From the NCBI GenBank assembly GCA_963819695.1, contig CAWFXD010000002.1, positions 310,001 to 374,000 of the forward strand: a stretch of 64,000 nt of DNA, written 5' to 3'. Within the stretch, counting starts at the first letter, position 1, and each line of letters starts with the position of its first letter. A model generated the notes under the pieces. It did no database searches and was not told the origin of the DNA. It saw only the letters and a list, made by a program, of their open reading frames with translations. The DNA comes from DASZIT01 sp963819695. GTDB taxonomy: Bacteria; Actinomycetota; Acidimicrobiia; Acidimicrobiales; RAAP-2. A program made the translations under genes and the position numbers. Positions 1 to 9,189 of the stretch are shown here, one piece after another.

Positions 1-956
1 CGTGGTTGGCCGATGCCGGAAGGAGCATCATGATGCTGCCTTCCGGCACCGTTTTCGCCGTGGAGCTCGACATCCTGGGTGACGTACCGGGCCGCATGGG
101 GCGCGGGGGTCTCGAAGCGAAGGACTTCTTCGATGGCGTTGGGGATGAGGGATCGGTCCTCGACCAGCTCCCGTCGTTGATCCGGATGATCAGCCAGGAC
201 CTTTCCGGTCCAACCGATCAGCCGGCCGGTGGTCTCGTTGCCCGCACCGGTGATGACGCTGATGTAGGTCAGGAGCTCATCACGGGTCAACCGGCGGACG
301 GTGCCGGTTTCATCCTCGAACTCCGCCTGCAGGAGCTCGGTCATGATGTCGTCCGAGGGATGGTCGGCCCGCCAGTCGATGTACTCGGCGAACATGTCGG
401 TCGGGACGAATTTCTCGGACACCTCCATCGGCTGACCCGCCTCGGTGCGGAGGTTGGCGTCGACCTTGTCCCGCACGGATTCCTGGTCCTGCTCGGGGAT
501 GCCGAGCAGCATGCCGATGACCCGCATCGGCATCTGGGCGCCGAGGTCGGCGATGAAGTCGAACTCCTTGGCTCCGACCAGCGGGTCGAGGCTGCGAGCG
601 CAGAAGTCCCGGATCTGCGGTTCGAGCGCCGCCACCCGGTTCGGCGAGAACACCCGGGACATCAGTCGCCGGTGGATGGTGTGGACGGGTGGGTCCTCGA
701 AGATGAGCACACCCGAGGGCATCTCGATGTTGGCCCTGATGAGCTCGATGATGCCGCCCCGTCCGGAGATGAAGGTCTTCGGATCGAGATAGCCCCGCTC
801 GACATCGGCGAATCGGCTCAGCGCGTAGAAGTCGTGGGGCTCGTTGTAATAGAGGGGCGCCTCCTCCCGCAGCCGGCGGAAGACCGGGTACGGATCGGCG
901 TCGATATCCACGTCATACGGGTCGAAGTACACCGCTGTCGTGTTCTGGATGGTCAT
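1..956 (-). CDS. Cytochrome P450, 3' end outside window, frameshifted
   Basis: Heme-thiolate monooxygenase, soluble bacterial class. The start ATG is at 954-956 (protein begins MTIQNTTAVYFDPYD). Visible family marks are SRVFSPNRV in the C-helix region, the I-helix oxygen-activation motif AGNETT, and the K-helix ExxR in IEEVLRFETP. The heme-cysteine loop lies beyond the window edge. Near position 55-60 the frame slips: the expected continuation VPEGSIMMLLPASAN is read only in another frame, so the last about 55 bases in the window are out of frame. It is divergent from the alcohol dehydrogenase at 1061 with about 100 bases between, which suggests shared control. The substrate cannot be told from sequence; the neighbours suggest an alicyclic, terpenoid or steroid compound. 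Confidence 0.9.
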   Translation of the reverse strand, partial: MTIQNTTAVYFDPYDVDIDADPYPVFRRLREEAPLYYNEPHDFYALSRFADVERGYLDPKTFISGRGGIIELIRANIEMPSGVLIFEDPPVHTIHRRLMSRVFSPNRVAALEPQIRDFCARSLDPLVGAKEFDFIADLGAQMPMRVIGMLLGIPEQDQESVRDKVDANLRTEAGQPMEVSEKFVPTDMFAEYIDWRADHPSDDIMTELLQAEFEDETGTVRRLTRDELLTYISVITGAGNETTGRLIGWTGKVLADHPDQRRELVEDRSLIPNAIEEVLRFETPAPHAARYVTQDVELHGENGAGRQHHDAPSGIGQP

Positions 957-978
957 CCGGAACCTCCCCTTGCTTTCA

Positions 979-993
979 TGTCGTACTGTGACA
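979..993. promoter_or_regulatory. Inverted repeat in P450/alcohol dehydrogenase divergent promoter
   Basis: TGTC-GTACTGT-GACA is a short inverted repeat in the 104-bp gap between the divergent P450 and alcohol dehydrogenase genes. It sits where a TetR- or GntR-type operator would control both. The arms are only four bases long, so this is a weak call. Confidence 0.25.
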
Positions 994-1060
994 CTAAGCT
1001 GTGGCATGGTCAAGCGCGCGCACGGCTGCCGGCCGGCGATGGCCCGAGGGATGGGGGACG

Positions 1061-2208
1061 ATGAAGACGCATGCCGCGGTGCTGTGGGGCCGGGAGCAGG
1101 ACTGGCGGATCGAGGAGATCGACCTCGATCCACCCAAGGCGCCACGAGGTGTTGGTCAAATGGGCGGCGGCCGGCCTGTGCCACTCCGACGAGCATCTCC
1201 GCTCGAGCGAAATGGGCTCGGAGGCGGGCACCGGCAACCCGGTGAGGGCCGGACTCTTCCCGATGGTGGGAGGCCACGAAGGGGGAGGTGTGGTCCATCG
1301 AGGTGGGCCCCGACGTCACCAGCCTCCAGCCTGGTGACCACGTAGCGGCCAGCTTCTTCCCCATCTGCGGCCGCTGCCGGATGTGCATCACCGGTCACTC
1401 CAACCTGTGCGACCTCGGCGCGGCCACCTTCGCCCCCGGCCAGATCTCGGACGGCACCGTTCGCTACCACCTCGACGGCCAGCCGCTCAACGTCATGTCC
1501 AAGCTGGGCACCTTCGCGGAGCACGGCGTGTCGCACGAGGCCTCGCTGGTGGCGGTCGATCCCGACCTGCCGCTGAGCGTGGTGGCCCTGGTGTCGTGCG
1601 GGGTGGCAACCGGCTGGGGCTCGGCCGTGTACCGGGCCGAGGTCAAGCCCGGGGACACCGTGGTGGTGGTCGGGGTCGGCGGGGTCGGCATCAACGCCGT
1701 CCAGGGCGCCAAGATGGTCGGGGCCAGGAACATCGTGGCGGTGGATCCGGTGGTGTTCAAGCAGAAGGCGGCCCTCGATTTCGGGGCCACCCACACCGCG
1801 GGGTCGATGGAGGAGGCCATGCCCATGGTCACCGAGTTGACCCGCGGGCAGATGGCCGACGCGGTGATCATGGTCCCGGGCGTGATGTACGGGGACCTCA
1901 TGGCTGGCGCGCTCTCGCTGACCGGCAAGGGCGGAACCTGCGTCGTCACCGGTGTCGCCCCCCAGACCCAACTGGACGCCAGCGTGAACCTCTTTGACCT
2001 GGCCATGATGCAGAAGGAGGTCAAAGGAGTGATCTTCGGTGCCGCCAACCCCCGCTTCGACATCCCCAATCTCCTGGCCCTGTACTCGTCGGGCCAGCTC
2101 AAGCTGGACGAGTTGATCACCAAGACGTACCGACTGGACCAGATCAACCAGGGCTATCAGGACATGCTCGACGGCGTGAACCTCCGCGGCGTGATCACCT
2201 TCGAGTGA
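1061..2208 (+). CDS. NDMA-dependent zinc alcohol dehydrogenase, two frameshifts
   Basis: Medium-chain Zn-dependent alcohol dehydrogenase of the nicotinoprotein (NDMA-dependent, Rxyl_3153) type, which holds NAD tightly and is recycled through mycofactocin in actinobacteria. The start ATG at 1061 gives MKTHAAVLWGREQDW, the usual family N-terminus. GLCHSDEH carries the catalytic-zinc Cys and GGHEGGG the following His. CGRCRMCITGHSNLC is the four-Cys structural zinc lobe. GVGGVGINAVQGA is the NAD-binding turn. The frame breaks near 1140-1150 and near 1290, so the protein is read in three frames, but about 380 residues in total fits the family. It probably oxidises alcohols made by the neighbouring P450s. 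The family call rests on overall similarity as I recall it. Confidence 0.85.
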
Positions 2209-2221
2209 GGAGGAGCCCTGC

Positions 2222-3459
2222 ATGTCCCTGAGCCTCGATATCGACCCGCTCGACCTGGTCGACCCGGAGCGATTCGCCCGCAACGGCTATCCGCACCGAG
2301 TGTGGACGCGGCTTCGGTCCGAAGCACCGGTTGCCTACATCGAGCCGCCGGGCTATCCGCCGTTCTGGGCGGTGACCAAGCATGCCGACGTCCAGTATGC
2401 GGCTTCGCAGCCCCAGCTCTTCTCGAGCGCGCAGGGGATCACCTTGGACATGGACCTCAGCGGGATCGAGATGCCAGCCGAGATGATCGTCTATCTCGAT
2501 CCTCCCCAGCATGGTCCGATGCGGCAGGTGGCCAACCGGAAGTTTCTGCGGAGCAGCGGTGCGGGCCCGGAGTGAGGAGATCGATCGGATCGCCGCCGAC
2601 CTCGTCGACCGGGCCTCGACCGGGGCGAGATCCGAGAGTGCGACTTCGTCGACACCTTCGCCGCCCCCTTTCCGGTCGCCGTGATCTCCTGGGTCCTCGG
2701 CGTTCCGCTCCTCTGACTGGGAACACCATCTTCCGCTGGACCAACGAGATCATCGGCAAGGACGATCCCGAGTACCGCCTACCCGGTGAGAGTCCCGAGC
2801 AGACCTCCATGCGGGCCCGAGGCGAGCTGCACCGCTACTTCAAGCTGATGGTGGCGGAGCGCCGCGAGGATCCTCAGGATGACCTGGTCACCCAGCTGGT
2901 GCAGAGCGAGGTCAACGGGGTGCCGCTGACTCAGAAGCAACTGGTCACCTACTGCGAGCTCTTGGTCGAGGCGGGCAACCAGACGACCCGTGACGCCATT
3001 GCCGGGGGCATGCAGGCCTTCTGCGAGTTCCCGGATCAATGGGAGAGGCTGCGGGACCACCCGGAGCTCCTGCCCGGGGCCGTCGAGGAGATCCTGCGAT
3101 GGGTCACCCCGATCAGCTACTTCTCCCGGACGGCCACCCAGGACTGCGAACTGCACGGGCAACAGATCCGCGCCGGGGACAAGGTGGCGTTGTACTGGGC
3201 GTCGGCCAATCGAGACGAGGAGGTGTTCGAGGACCCCTTCGAGTTCCGCATCGACCGTCCACCGAGCCAGCCGGTCGTCTTCGGCTTCGGTCCCCACCTC
3301 TGCATGGGCGCGCATGTGGCCCGGGCTGAGCTGACGGCCATGTTCGGCCTCCTGATCGACCGCCTGGAGTGGTTCGAGCAGTCGGGACCGTTGGAGCGCC
3401 TGAGCTCGTCGGTCAACGGCGCCATCAAGCACCTGCCGATCCGCTACCGCCTGACCTGA
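2222..3459 (+). CDS. Cytochrome P450, frameshifted in the middle
   Basis: Starts 14 bases after the alcohol dehydrogenase stop, with GGAGGAG ahead of ATG 2222, so the two are likely one transcript. The N-terminal part (about 117 residues, to RKFLRSS) and the C-terminal part (from IFRWTNEIIGKDD) are both clear P450. Between about 2560 and 2725 the frame changes several times, though the expected residues (EEIDRIAADLVD, CDFVDTFAAPFPVAVISW) can be read across frames. The I-helix is EAGNQTT, ExxR lies in VEEILRWVTP, and the heme loop is FGFGPHLCMG with its Cys ligand. Length about 410 residues is normal. It is distinct from the P450 at 1-956. Substrate unknown. Confidence 0.85.
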
Positions 3460-3546
3460 CCGTACGGCGTCCGCCAACGGGGCAGGCGGAGCCCCCGGTG
3501 AGCAGGGCCGTCGAATCCAGACTTCGAAAGAGAAGGGAGCAACCAG

Positions 3547-4653
3547 ATGGACGAAACCAGCATCTACTCCTGCGACGATCACCTGGACCTGCGTGCGGTG
3601 CCGCCGGAACTGTGGCAGTCCCGGTTGCCCAAGGATCTGATCGAGCGGGGCCCGCGGGTGGTGACCGGTGACGGCGATCCGATGTGGGTCTGCAACGACC
3701 GCGTCCTGGGCCGCAGCGGGATTCCCCATGGGGACAAGCTCCAGGTCCTCAGCGCCGTCAGCCGCGCCGGCCTCGAGGACGACGGCTTCCGGGTCAGCAA
3801 CCCGAAGCTCCGGCTGGAGGACATGGACCTCGACGGGGTGTGGGCCTCGGTCATCTACGGCCCGATCCCACTGACCCTCTCGATCCCGGAACCGGACCTG
3901 CAGACCGCCTGCTACGCGGCGTGGAACGACTGGGCCATCGAAGAGTTCAACGCCTTCGCTCCCGATCGACTCTGTGCGCTCCCGTTCCTTCCCAGCCATT
4001 CGCCCGAGGCGGCTGTCGCCGAGCTCGAACGGGTCGCCGGCCTCGGCCACCGGGGTGCGATCATCGACGTGTTCGACTTCGATGCCGGCGATCCGGCCTG
4101 GGACCGTTTGTGGGCGGCCGCCGAGCACACCGGACTTGCCTCTCAGCTTCCACATCAAGGACGGGGCTTCCCCGAGACTGAGCTACCAGGTGGGAACGTG
4201 GCAGTCGGCGGCGTTTGCCAGCCTCCTCCCTCTCCAGCTCGACGAGGCGCTGGCCATCATGGTCTTTTCCGGTGCCCTCGAGCGGCACCCCGGCCTCACC
4301 CTGGTGCTGGCCGAGGCGGGCGTCGGCTGGCTGCCCTACTTCCTGGGCCGGATGGACCTGGAATGGGAGAACCTCCGGGACAAGATCGACTATGCGCCCG
4401 GGCTGGCACCGAGCGAGCTGTTCAAGAGACAGGTCATCGCCACCTTCGAGGAGGAGGCATTGGCCTACCAGTACATCCCGCACCTGGGTCCGGACTCGTG
4501 CATGTGGGCGGCGGACTTCCCGCACACCGACAGCACCTTCCCCGAGTCTCGACGCTCCATCGAAGAGACGCTGGGCATGCTCCCCACGAGGATCGTCGCA
4601 AGATCACCGCACTCAACTGCGCCAAGTTGTACGGATTCGAGTATGTCGCCTGA
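3547..4653 (+). CDS. Amidohydrolase 2 (ACMSD-like) family protein, frameshifted
   Basis: Metal-dependent TIM-barrel hydrolase/decarboxylase of the amidohydrolase-2 family, common in actinobacterial aromatic and steroid catabolic clusters. An N-terminal DDH (residues 10-12), LSFHIKDG in the middle, AEAGVGWLPYFLGRMD and the late WAADFPHTDS supply the usual metal and catalytic residues. The first frame runs to about 4140, a second to about 4575, then the first frame returns and ends with KITALNCAKLYGF. Two opposite indels explain this. The start is ATG 3547 behind GAAGGGAGC. A second member of the family is encoded at 17415. The reaction is not known; these proteins can be decarboxylases or C-C hydrolases. 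Confidence 0.8.
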   Translation: MDETSIYSCDDHLDLRAVPPELWQSRLPKDLIERGPRVVTGDGDPMWVCNDRVLGRSGIPHGDKLQVLSAVSRAGLEDDGFRVSNPKLRLEDMDLDGVWASVIYGPIPLTLSIPEPDLQTACYAAWNDWAIEEFNAFAPDRLCALPFLPSHSPEAAVAELERVAGLGHRGAIIDVFDFDAGDPAWDRLWAAAEHTGLASQLPHQGRGFPETELPGGNVAVGGVCQPPPSPARRGAGHHGLFRCPRAAPRPHPGAGRGGRRLAALLPGPDGPGMGEPPGQDRLCARAGTERAVQETGHRHLRGGGIGLPVHPAPGSGLVHVGGGLPAHRQHLPRVSTLHRRDAGHAPHEDRRKITALNCAKLYGFEYVA

Positions 4654-4730
4654 GACGGCCAGGCTTCGGGCTCCGGACAGCAATCGCATCGAATGGATGA
4701 CCTATCGGGACGACGTGAAGGAGGGTGGAC

Positions 4731-6386
4731 ATGGCTGCTGACTTGGTAATTCGCGGTGGAACCGTATTCGATGGGACCGGCGAGCCTGGCCGGGCGGCCG
4801 ACGTGGCCATTACCGGGGGACTGATCGAAGAGATCGGCCCGAAGCTCGATGGCACGGTGGAACTGGATGCATCCGGTTGCGCGGTGGCCCCGGGTTTCAT
4901 CGACGTCCATACCCACTTCGACGCCCAGGTGTTCTGGGACCCCGAGCTCAAGCCGTCCTCCTATCACGGGGTGACGACGGTGGTGGCGGGAAACTGCGGC
5001 TTTTCGATCGCTCCGTGTCGCCCCGAGCATCACGACGTCATCGTGCACACGCTCGAGAATGTCGAGGGGATGGATGCCGACTCGCTGTCGGCCGGAATCG
5101 CCTGGGAGTACGAGACGTTTCCTGACTACCTCGACCTGGTGCATCGTCGGGGAACCACTCTCAACTTCACCGCCTACATCGGGCACACCGCCCTCCGGCT
5201 CTACGTGATGGGGGACGCCGCCTACGAGCGGGCCGCCACCCCCGAGGAGATCGAGCGCATGTGCCAGCTGGTCGACGAGGCGATGAGCGTCGGCGCGGCC
5301 GGATTCTCCACCAGCTTTTCGTATGCCCACCGCGGCGTCGACGGCAAGCCGGTACCGAGCCGGTTTGCGGAGATGGACGAGGTCGAGGCCTTGTTCATGG
5401 CCGTGGGGAAGGCCGGCAAGGGGGTGGTGCTCGCCACCCCGGGTTGGCAGTGTGAGTATCCGGACGTCTTCACCTGGCAACCCCGCGTCGGCCGGCCGTT
5501 CACCTGCCCGCTGTTCGCCCTGTCGAACGGGAAGCACCGTGAGGTCGTCAAATTCCACCGGGAGGCGCTGGCTCAAGGGGCGAATGTCTGGCCCCAGGTC
5601 ACCCCGAGGCCGCTGACCATGCAGTTCACCCTGGCCGACGCCTACAACCTCAATGTCGGTGAGGTGTTCGGCGAGCTCATCAAGGTCAGCCCGGGGGTCC
5701 GGAAGGCGGCCTTCCGGGACCCGGAGTGGCGAACGCGGGCGTTCGACGACCTGCAGAACATCGCCACCGGCATGAAGCCCCGCTGGGAGACGTTCGAGGT
5801 CTCGGAGTCGGAGCGGTTCCCCGAACTGCTGGGCCGTCGGGTCACCGACATCGCCCGTGAGCGGAACACCAGTCCGTTGGACGTGATGTGCGAACTGTCG
5901 CTGGCCGAGGATCTCGCTACCCGTTTCCGTGCGTACATCGCCAACGACGACCGGGAGGAGGTGGGCCGTCTGCTCACCGAGGACCACGTGGTGCTGGGTC
6001 TCACCGATGCCGGCGCCCATGTCGACCAGCTCTGCGATGCCCCGTCCCCGACCGATCTCCTCGGCACCTGGGTCCGCGAGCGGGAGATCATGCCGCTCGA
6101 ACAGGCCATTCGGAAGTTGGCCGGCGAGCCCGCTGACATGTTCGGCTTCGAAGGCCGAGGCTACCTCCGGCCGGGTTACGCCGCCGACGTGACCGTGTTC
6201 GATCCGGCAACGGTGGCCCCCGGTCCGCAGCGCCGCCTACGCGACCTTCCGGCCGACGGGGAGCGGCTGACCAACGAGGAGCCGACGGGGATGCGACACG
6301 TGATGGTCAACGGCACCCTGATCCGCGCCGACGAGCATCAGCTCGACCTCGAGCGACGTCCCGGAGCCCGTCCCCAGCTGGTCTGA
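4731..6386 (+). CDS. N-acyl-D-amino-acid deacylase family amidohydrolase
   Basis: Intact protein of about 551 residues. ATG 4731 follows AAGGAGG by six bases; an upstream GTG at 4725 lies within the ribosome-site spacing and is less likely. VIRGGTVFDGTG at the N-terminus and RHVMVNG near the end form the small composite beta domain. H60 and H62 in DVHTHFDAQ and C89 in GNCGFS match the metal ligands of D-aminoacylases, including the Cys ligand. LTDAGAHVDQL carries the catalytic Asp. Family members hydrolyse N-acyl-D-amino acids, but many homologues in degradation clusters have other amide or lactone substrates, so the substrate is open. It follows the amidohydrolase at 3547 by about 80 bases and converges on the epoxide hydrolase at 6401. 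Confidence 0.85.
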   Translation: MAADLVIRGGTVFDGTGEPGRAADVAITGGLIEEIGPKLDGTVELDASGCAVAPGFIDVHTHFDAQVFWDPELKPSSYHGVTTVVAGNCGFSIAPCRPEHHDVIVHTLENVEGMDADSLSAGIAWEYETFPDYLDLVHRRGTTLNFTAYIGHTALRLYVMGDAAYERAATPEEIERMCQLVDEAMSVGAAGFSTSFSYAHRGVDGKPVPSRFAEMDEVEALFMAVGKAGKGVVLATPGWQCEYPDVFTWQPRVGRPFTCPLFALSNGKHREVVKFHREALAQGANVWPQVTPRPLTMQFTLADAYNLNVGEVFGELIKVSPGVRKAAFRDPEWRTRAFDDLQNIATGMKPRWETFEVSESERFPELLGRRVTDIARERNTSPLDVMCELSLAEDLATRFRAYIANDDREEVGRLLTEDHVVLGLTDAGAHVDQLCDAPSPTDLLGTWVREREIMPLEQAIRKLAGEPADMFGFEGRGYLRPGYAADVTVFDPATVAPGPQRRLRDLPADGERLTNEEPTGMRHVMVNGTLIRADEHQLDLERRPGARPQLV

Positions 6387-6400
6387 CACGCCCGGGTCGG

Positions 6401-7574
6401 TCAGCGGGCGATGCGGAAGTGCTCGCGGAGGTCGTCGACGAACAGCTCGGGCTGTTCCATGGCCGGAAAGTGCCCGCCCCGCTCCAGGACGTTCCAGCGC
6501 ACCACGTTGTACTGGCGCTCGACCCACGAGCGGGGCCACCGGAGGACTTCCTTGGGATAGCGGGCCACGCCGGTGGGAACCGTCGACGAAGGGCAGGGTC
6601 TTGGTCCGAAGGTCCTGATGCTTGGTCTCCCAGTAGAGCCGGGCCGATGACGCACTGGTCTGAGTCACCCAGTACAGCATGACGTTGGTGATGAGCTGAT
6701 CGCGGGTGAAGCAGTTCTCCGGGTTCCCGTCGCAGTCGCTCCAGGCGCGGAACTTCTCCACGATCCAGGCCAGGAGGCCGGCGGGTGAGTCGTTGAGGGC
6801 GACGCCCAGCGTCTGAGGTTTGGTCCCCTGCTCATGCGAATAGCCGGACTCCTCGTCCACGAACTGCTTCATCGCCGCCAGGTCCGACTGTTCCTCCTCG
6901 GAGAGCGGGTCGTGGCTCGTGGGCGGGCTCCCGAGAGCCATGTTGAGGTGGATGGCGGCACAGTGTTCCGGATCGAGCGACCCGATGCGGGTCGTCACCT
7001 GCGCCCCCCAATCGCCGCCCTGGGCGACGTAGGTCGGGTAGCCGAGTCGGCCCATCAGCTCGGCGAACGCCCGGGCGATGCGCGGCGGGTCCCAACCTCG
7101 CGAGCGCGGCGGTTCGGAGAACCCATAGCCAGGGAGCGACGGGGCGATGACATGGAAGGCATCGCCGGGGTGGCCGCCGAAGGACTCCGGGTCGGTCAGC
7201 CGGGGGATGACGTCGAGGAACTCGACGATGGATCCGGGCCAGCCATGGGTGATGAGGAGCGGGAGGGCATCCGGGTGGGCCGATCGCGCGTGGATGAAGT
7301 GGATCCGTTGGCCGTCGATGGGTGTCCGGTAGTGGTCAAAGCCGTTCAGCCGAGCCTCCTCGGCGCGCCAGTCGTAGGAGTCACGCCAGTAGTCGACGAG
7401 CTCGCGGAGGTAGTCGACCGGGATGCCGTAGTCCCAACCGGTGTCCTCGATCTGATCGGGAAATCGGGTCTGCTCCAGGCGATGGTGGAGATCCTGGAGG
7501 ATCGAATCGTCGACCTGGATCTGGAACTCTTCGATCGACTCGCTCAACGTGACCTCACCGGTGTCAATGTCCAT
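6401..7574 (-). CDS. Epoxide hydrolase (alpha/beta fold), one frameshift
   Basis: Alpha/beta-hydrolase-fold epoxide hydrolase with the N-terminal epoxide-hydrolase cap segment (residues about 10-115, including WRAEEARLNGFDHY). HGWPGS (about 110-115) is the oxyanion motif, D188 in QGGDWGAQ the nucleophile, and RGGHFPAMEQPE near the C-terminus holds the catalytic His. The frame slips near 6585, between LRTKTLPFVD and VPTGVARYPKE; restored, the length is about 390 residues, normal for the family. Its start overlaps the stop of the LLM oxidoreductase gene by 11 bases, so the two are translationally coupled. It likely opens an epoxide made by a P450 or flavin monooxygenase nearby. Confidence 0.88.
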
Positions 7575-8448
7575 TCTGTCCGATCACATCCTTGCCGTAG
7601 CGGCTCAAGGACGACTGGACGTCGGGACCGAAGAGAACCGCCGGAACGAGGATTCGGGTGGCACCCAGCTTCTGCAGCTCCGACACCTCGGCGAGGGCCG
7701 GTTCGCGCCCAGTGGCGATGCCTTGGACCGTCACCTCCAGCGCCATCGGATCCCTTCCTGCCTCCTCGGCGCTCTGGCGGGCGATGGCGATCAGGCGCGG
7801 CAACTCGTCAGGGTTGACACCGAAGGGGAAGAAGCCGTCCCCGATCCGCCCAGCCCGACGAGCGGCCGCCTCACTGTGACCGCCGACGTGCACGGGGATG
7901 GTCCCTCCCGGGGGCTGGGGTCGCAGAAAGCAGTCGGAGAAGTTTGCGGTGCTCCCCTCGAAGCTGGCCTGATCCTGGGACCACAGAGCCCGCATGGCCC
8001 CGATCGCCTCCTCGGTACGGCGCCCGCGGCCGGCGAACGGGATGCCCAGGGCGTCGAACTCCTCCTGCAGCCAGCCGATGCCGGCGCCAAGGATCATTCG
8101 TCCGCCTGACAGCTGGTCAAGCGTGGCCAGTTCCTTGGCCAGCACCAGTGGGTTGCGCTGGGGCACGATGAGGATGCCGGTGGCCAACCGCAATGTCGAA
8201 GTGACGGCGGCCACGTACGCCAACCAGATCAGCGGATCGGGAAACGCCGTCGCTTCGCCGGACGGAAGCCGTCCCGACGGGTCATAGGGATACTTCGATT
8301 GGTACCCGGCGGGTACCACCACATGGTCGACGGTCCAGATGGACTCAAATCCGGCGGCTTCGGCCGCCCGGGCCAGACGGATGGCGTGGTTCGGGTCGAC
8401 GAACGGACCGATGTTGGCAAACGCGACGCCGAATTCCATCCGCTCCAT
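7564..8448 (-). CDS. LLM-class (F420/flavin-dependent) oxidoreductase
   Basis: Bacterial-luciferase-like TIM-barrel oxidoreductase of about 294 residues, intact. The start is either MERMEFGVAF at 8448 or the internal Met at 8439. Characteristic stretches are ESIWTVDHVVVP near residue 40, TGILIVPQRNPLVLAKELATLD, and the SGGRMILGAGIGW loop that shapes the cofactor site. GGHSEAAARRAGRIGDG near two-thirds is the second signature. Many actinobacterial members use F420; whether this one uses F420 or FMN is not shown. First gene of a two-gene operon with the epoxide hydrolase, divergent from the VOC gene at 8622. Confidence 0.88.
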   Translation of the reverse strand: MERMEFGVAFANIGPFVDPNHAIRLARAAEAAGFESIWTVDHVVVPAGYQSKYPYDPSGRLPSGEATAFPDPLIWLAYVAAVTSTLRLATGILIVPQRNPLVLAKELATLDQLSGGRMILGAGIGWLQEEFDALGIPFAGRGRRTEEAIGAMRALWSQDQASFEGSTANFSDCFLRPQPPGGTIPVHVGGHSEAAARRAGRIGDGFFPFGVNPDELPRLIAIARQSAEEAGRDPMALEVTVQGIATGREPALAEVSELQKLGATRILVPAVLFGPDVQSSLSRYGKDVIGQNGH

Positions 8449-8621
8449 CCCCTGTTCACCGACTCTCGATGGCAGGCTCACCTTAGGGCACGATGGCGCG
8501 ACGGACTCGGGTCCGGACGAGGTTGGTCGGCGCGGAAGTGGGATCGCGAGCCCCGCCCGGATGTCGTTACACTGACGGGCCAGCACCGATTACCGGGACG
8601 GGCAGTACCGGAGGCAAACCC

Positions 8622-9065
8622 ATGGGGACCTACAACCACACCGGACAGGTGGTGACCGATCTCGGACGTTCCAAGCGGTTCTACCAGGAGGTACTCGGTT
8701 TCAGGTTCTGGTACGAAATCTCTCCGCCTGACGGGCCGACCGCCAGACTGACCGGGCTTACGCCACCGTTGGGAGTCACCGCGTCATACCTGACCCTCGA
8801 TGGCTTCGTCCTCGAGCTGATGCACTATTCCGCACCCGGGGCCACGGCGCCGTTCCGGCCCCGCACGATGAACGAGCCCGGCCTCACTCATCTGTCGATC
8901 TCCGTCGACGACGTGCGGGCCACCGCGGAGAAGGCGGTTGAGTGGGGCGGCCACATCATGGAGGAGACGGACGTCGGCGCGGCAGTCTTCATCCGGGACC
9001 CTGACGGTCAGTTGATCGAGCTCCTTCCGGTCGCCTACCGGGACAGTCTGTCGCCGAAGCCCTGA
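8622..9065 (+). CDS. VOC (glyoxalase/dioxygenase superfamily) protein
   Basis: Single-gene transcript of 147 residues, intact. ATG 8622 sits seven bases after GGAGG. The paired beta-alpha-beta-beta-beta modules of the vicinal-oxygen-chelate fold can be seen: HTGQVVTDLGRSKRFYQEVL with a metal-ligand His at the N-terminus, HLSISVDDVR in the middle, and FIRDPDGQLIELL near the end with the ligand Glu. The family includes glyoxalase I, methylmalonyl-CoA epimerase and extradiol dioxygenases; at this length an isomerase/lyase or resistance-type role is as likely as a dioxygenase. The 173-bp gap to the divergent LLM gene must hold both promoters. Confidence 0.85.
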   Translation: MGTYNHTGQVVTDLGRSKRFYQEVLGFRFWYEISPPDGPTARLTGLTPPLGVTASYLTLDGFVLELMHYSAPGATAPFRPRTMNEPGLTHLSISVDDVRATAEKAVEWGGHIMEETDVGAAVFIRDPDGQLIELLPVAYRDSLSPKP

Positions 9066-9189
9066 CCCCGGGCGTCTGCACCACCGACCGGCCCACCGGC
9101 AGTGACATCTGGCCCGGGTCGGTGGCTACGCTCTCGATGAGAGGCCGTCAGCCCGCAGCGGCATGCTTACATCGAAGAGGAGAGTCCAG

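Noticed and set aside
6..1064. Long plus-strand open frame over the first kilobase
   Set aside because: It is the antisense of a clear P450 on the minus strand, and its protein has no family character. Long antisense frames are normal in GC-rich coding DNA.
978..8577. ATGTCGT...TGAC similarity between the promoter at 978 and the site at 8561
   Set aside because: The two differ by one base in spacing and share only scattered positions. Too weak for a shared operator.
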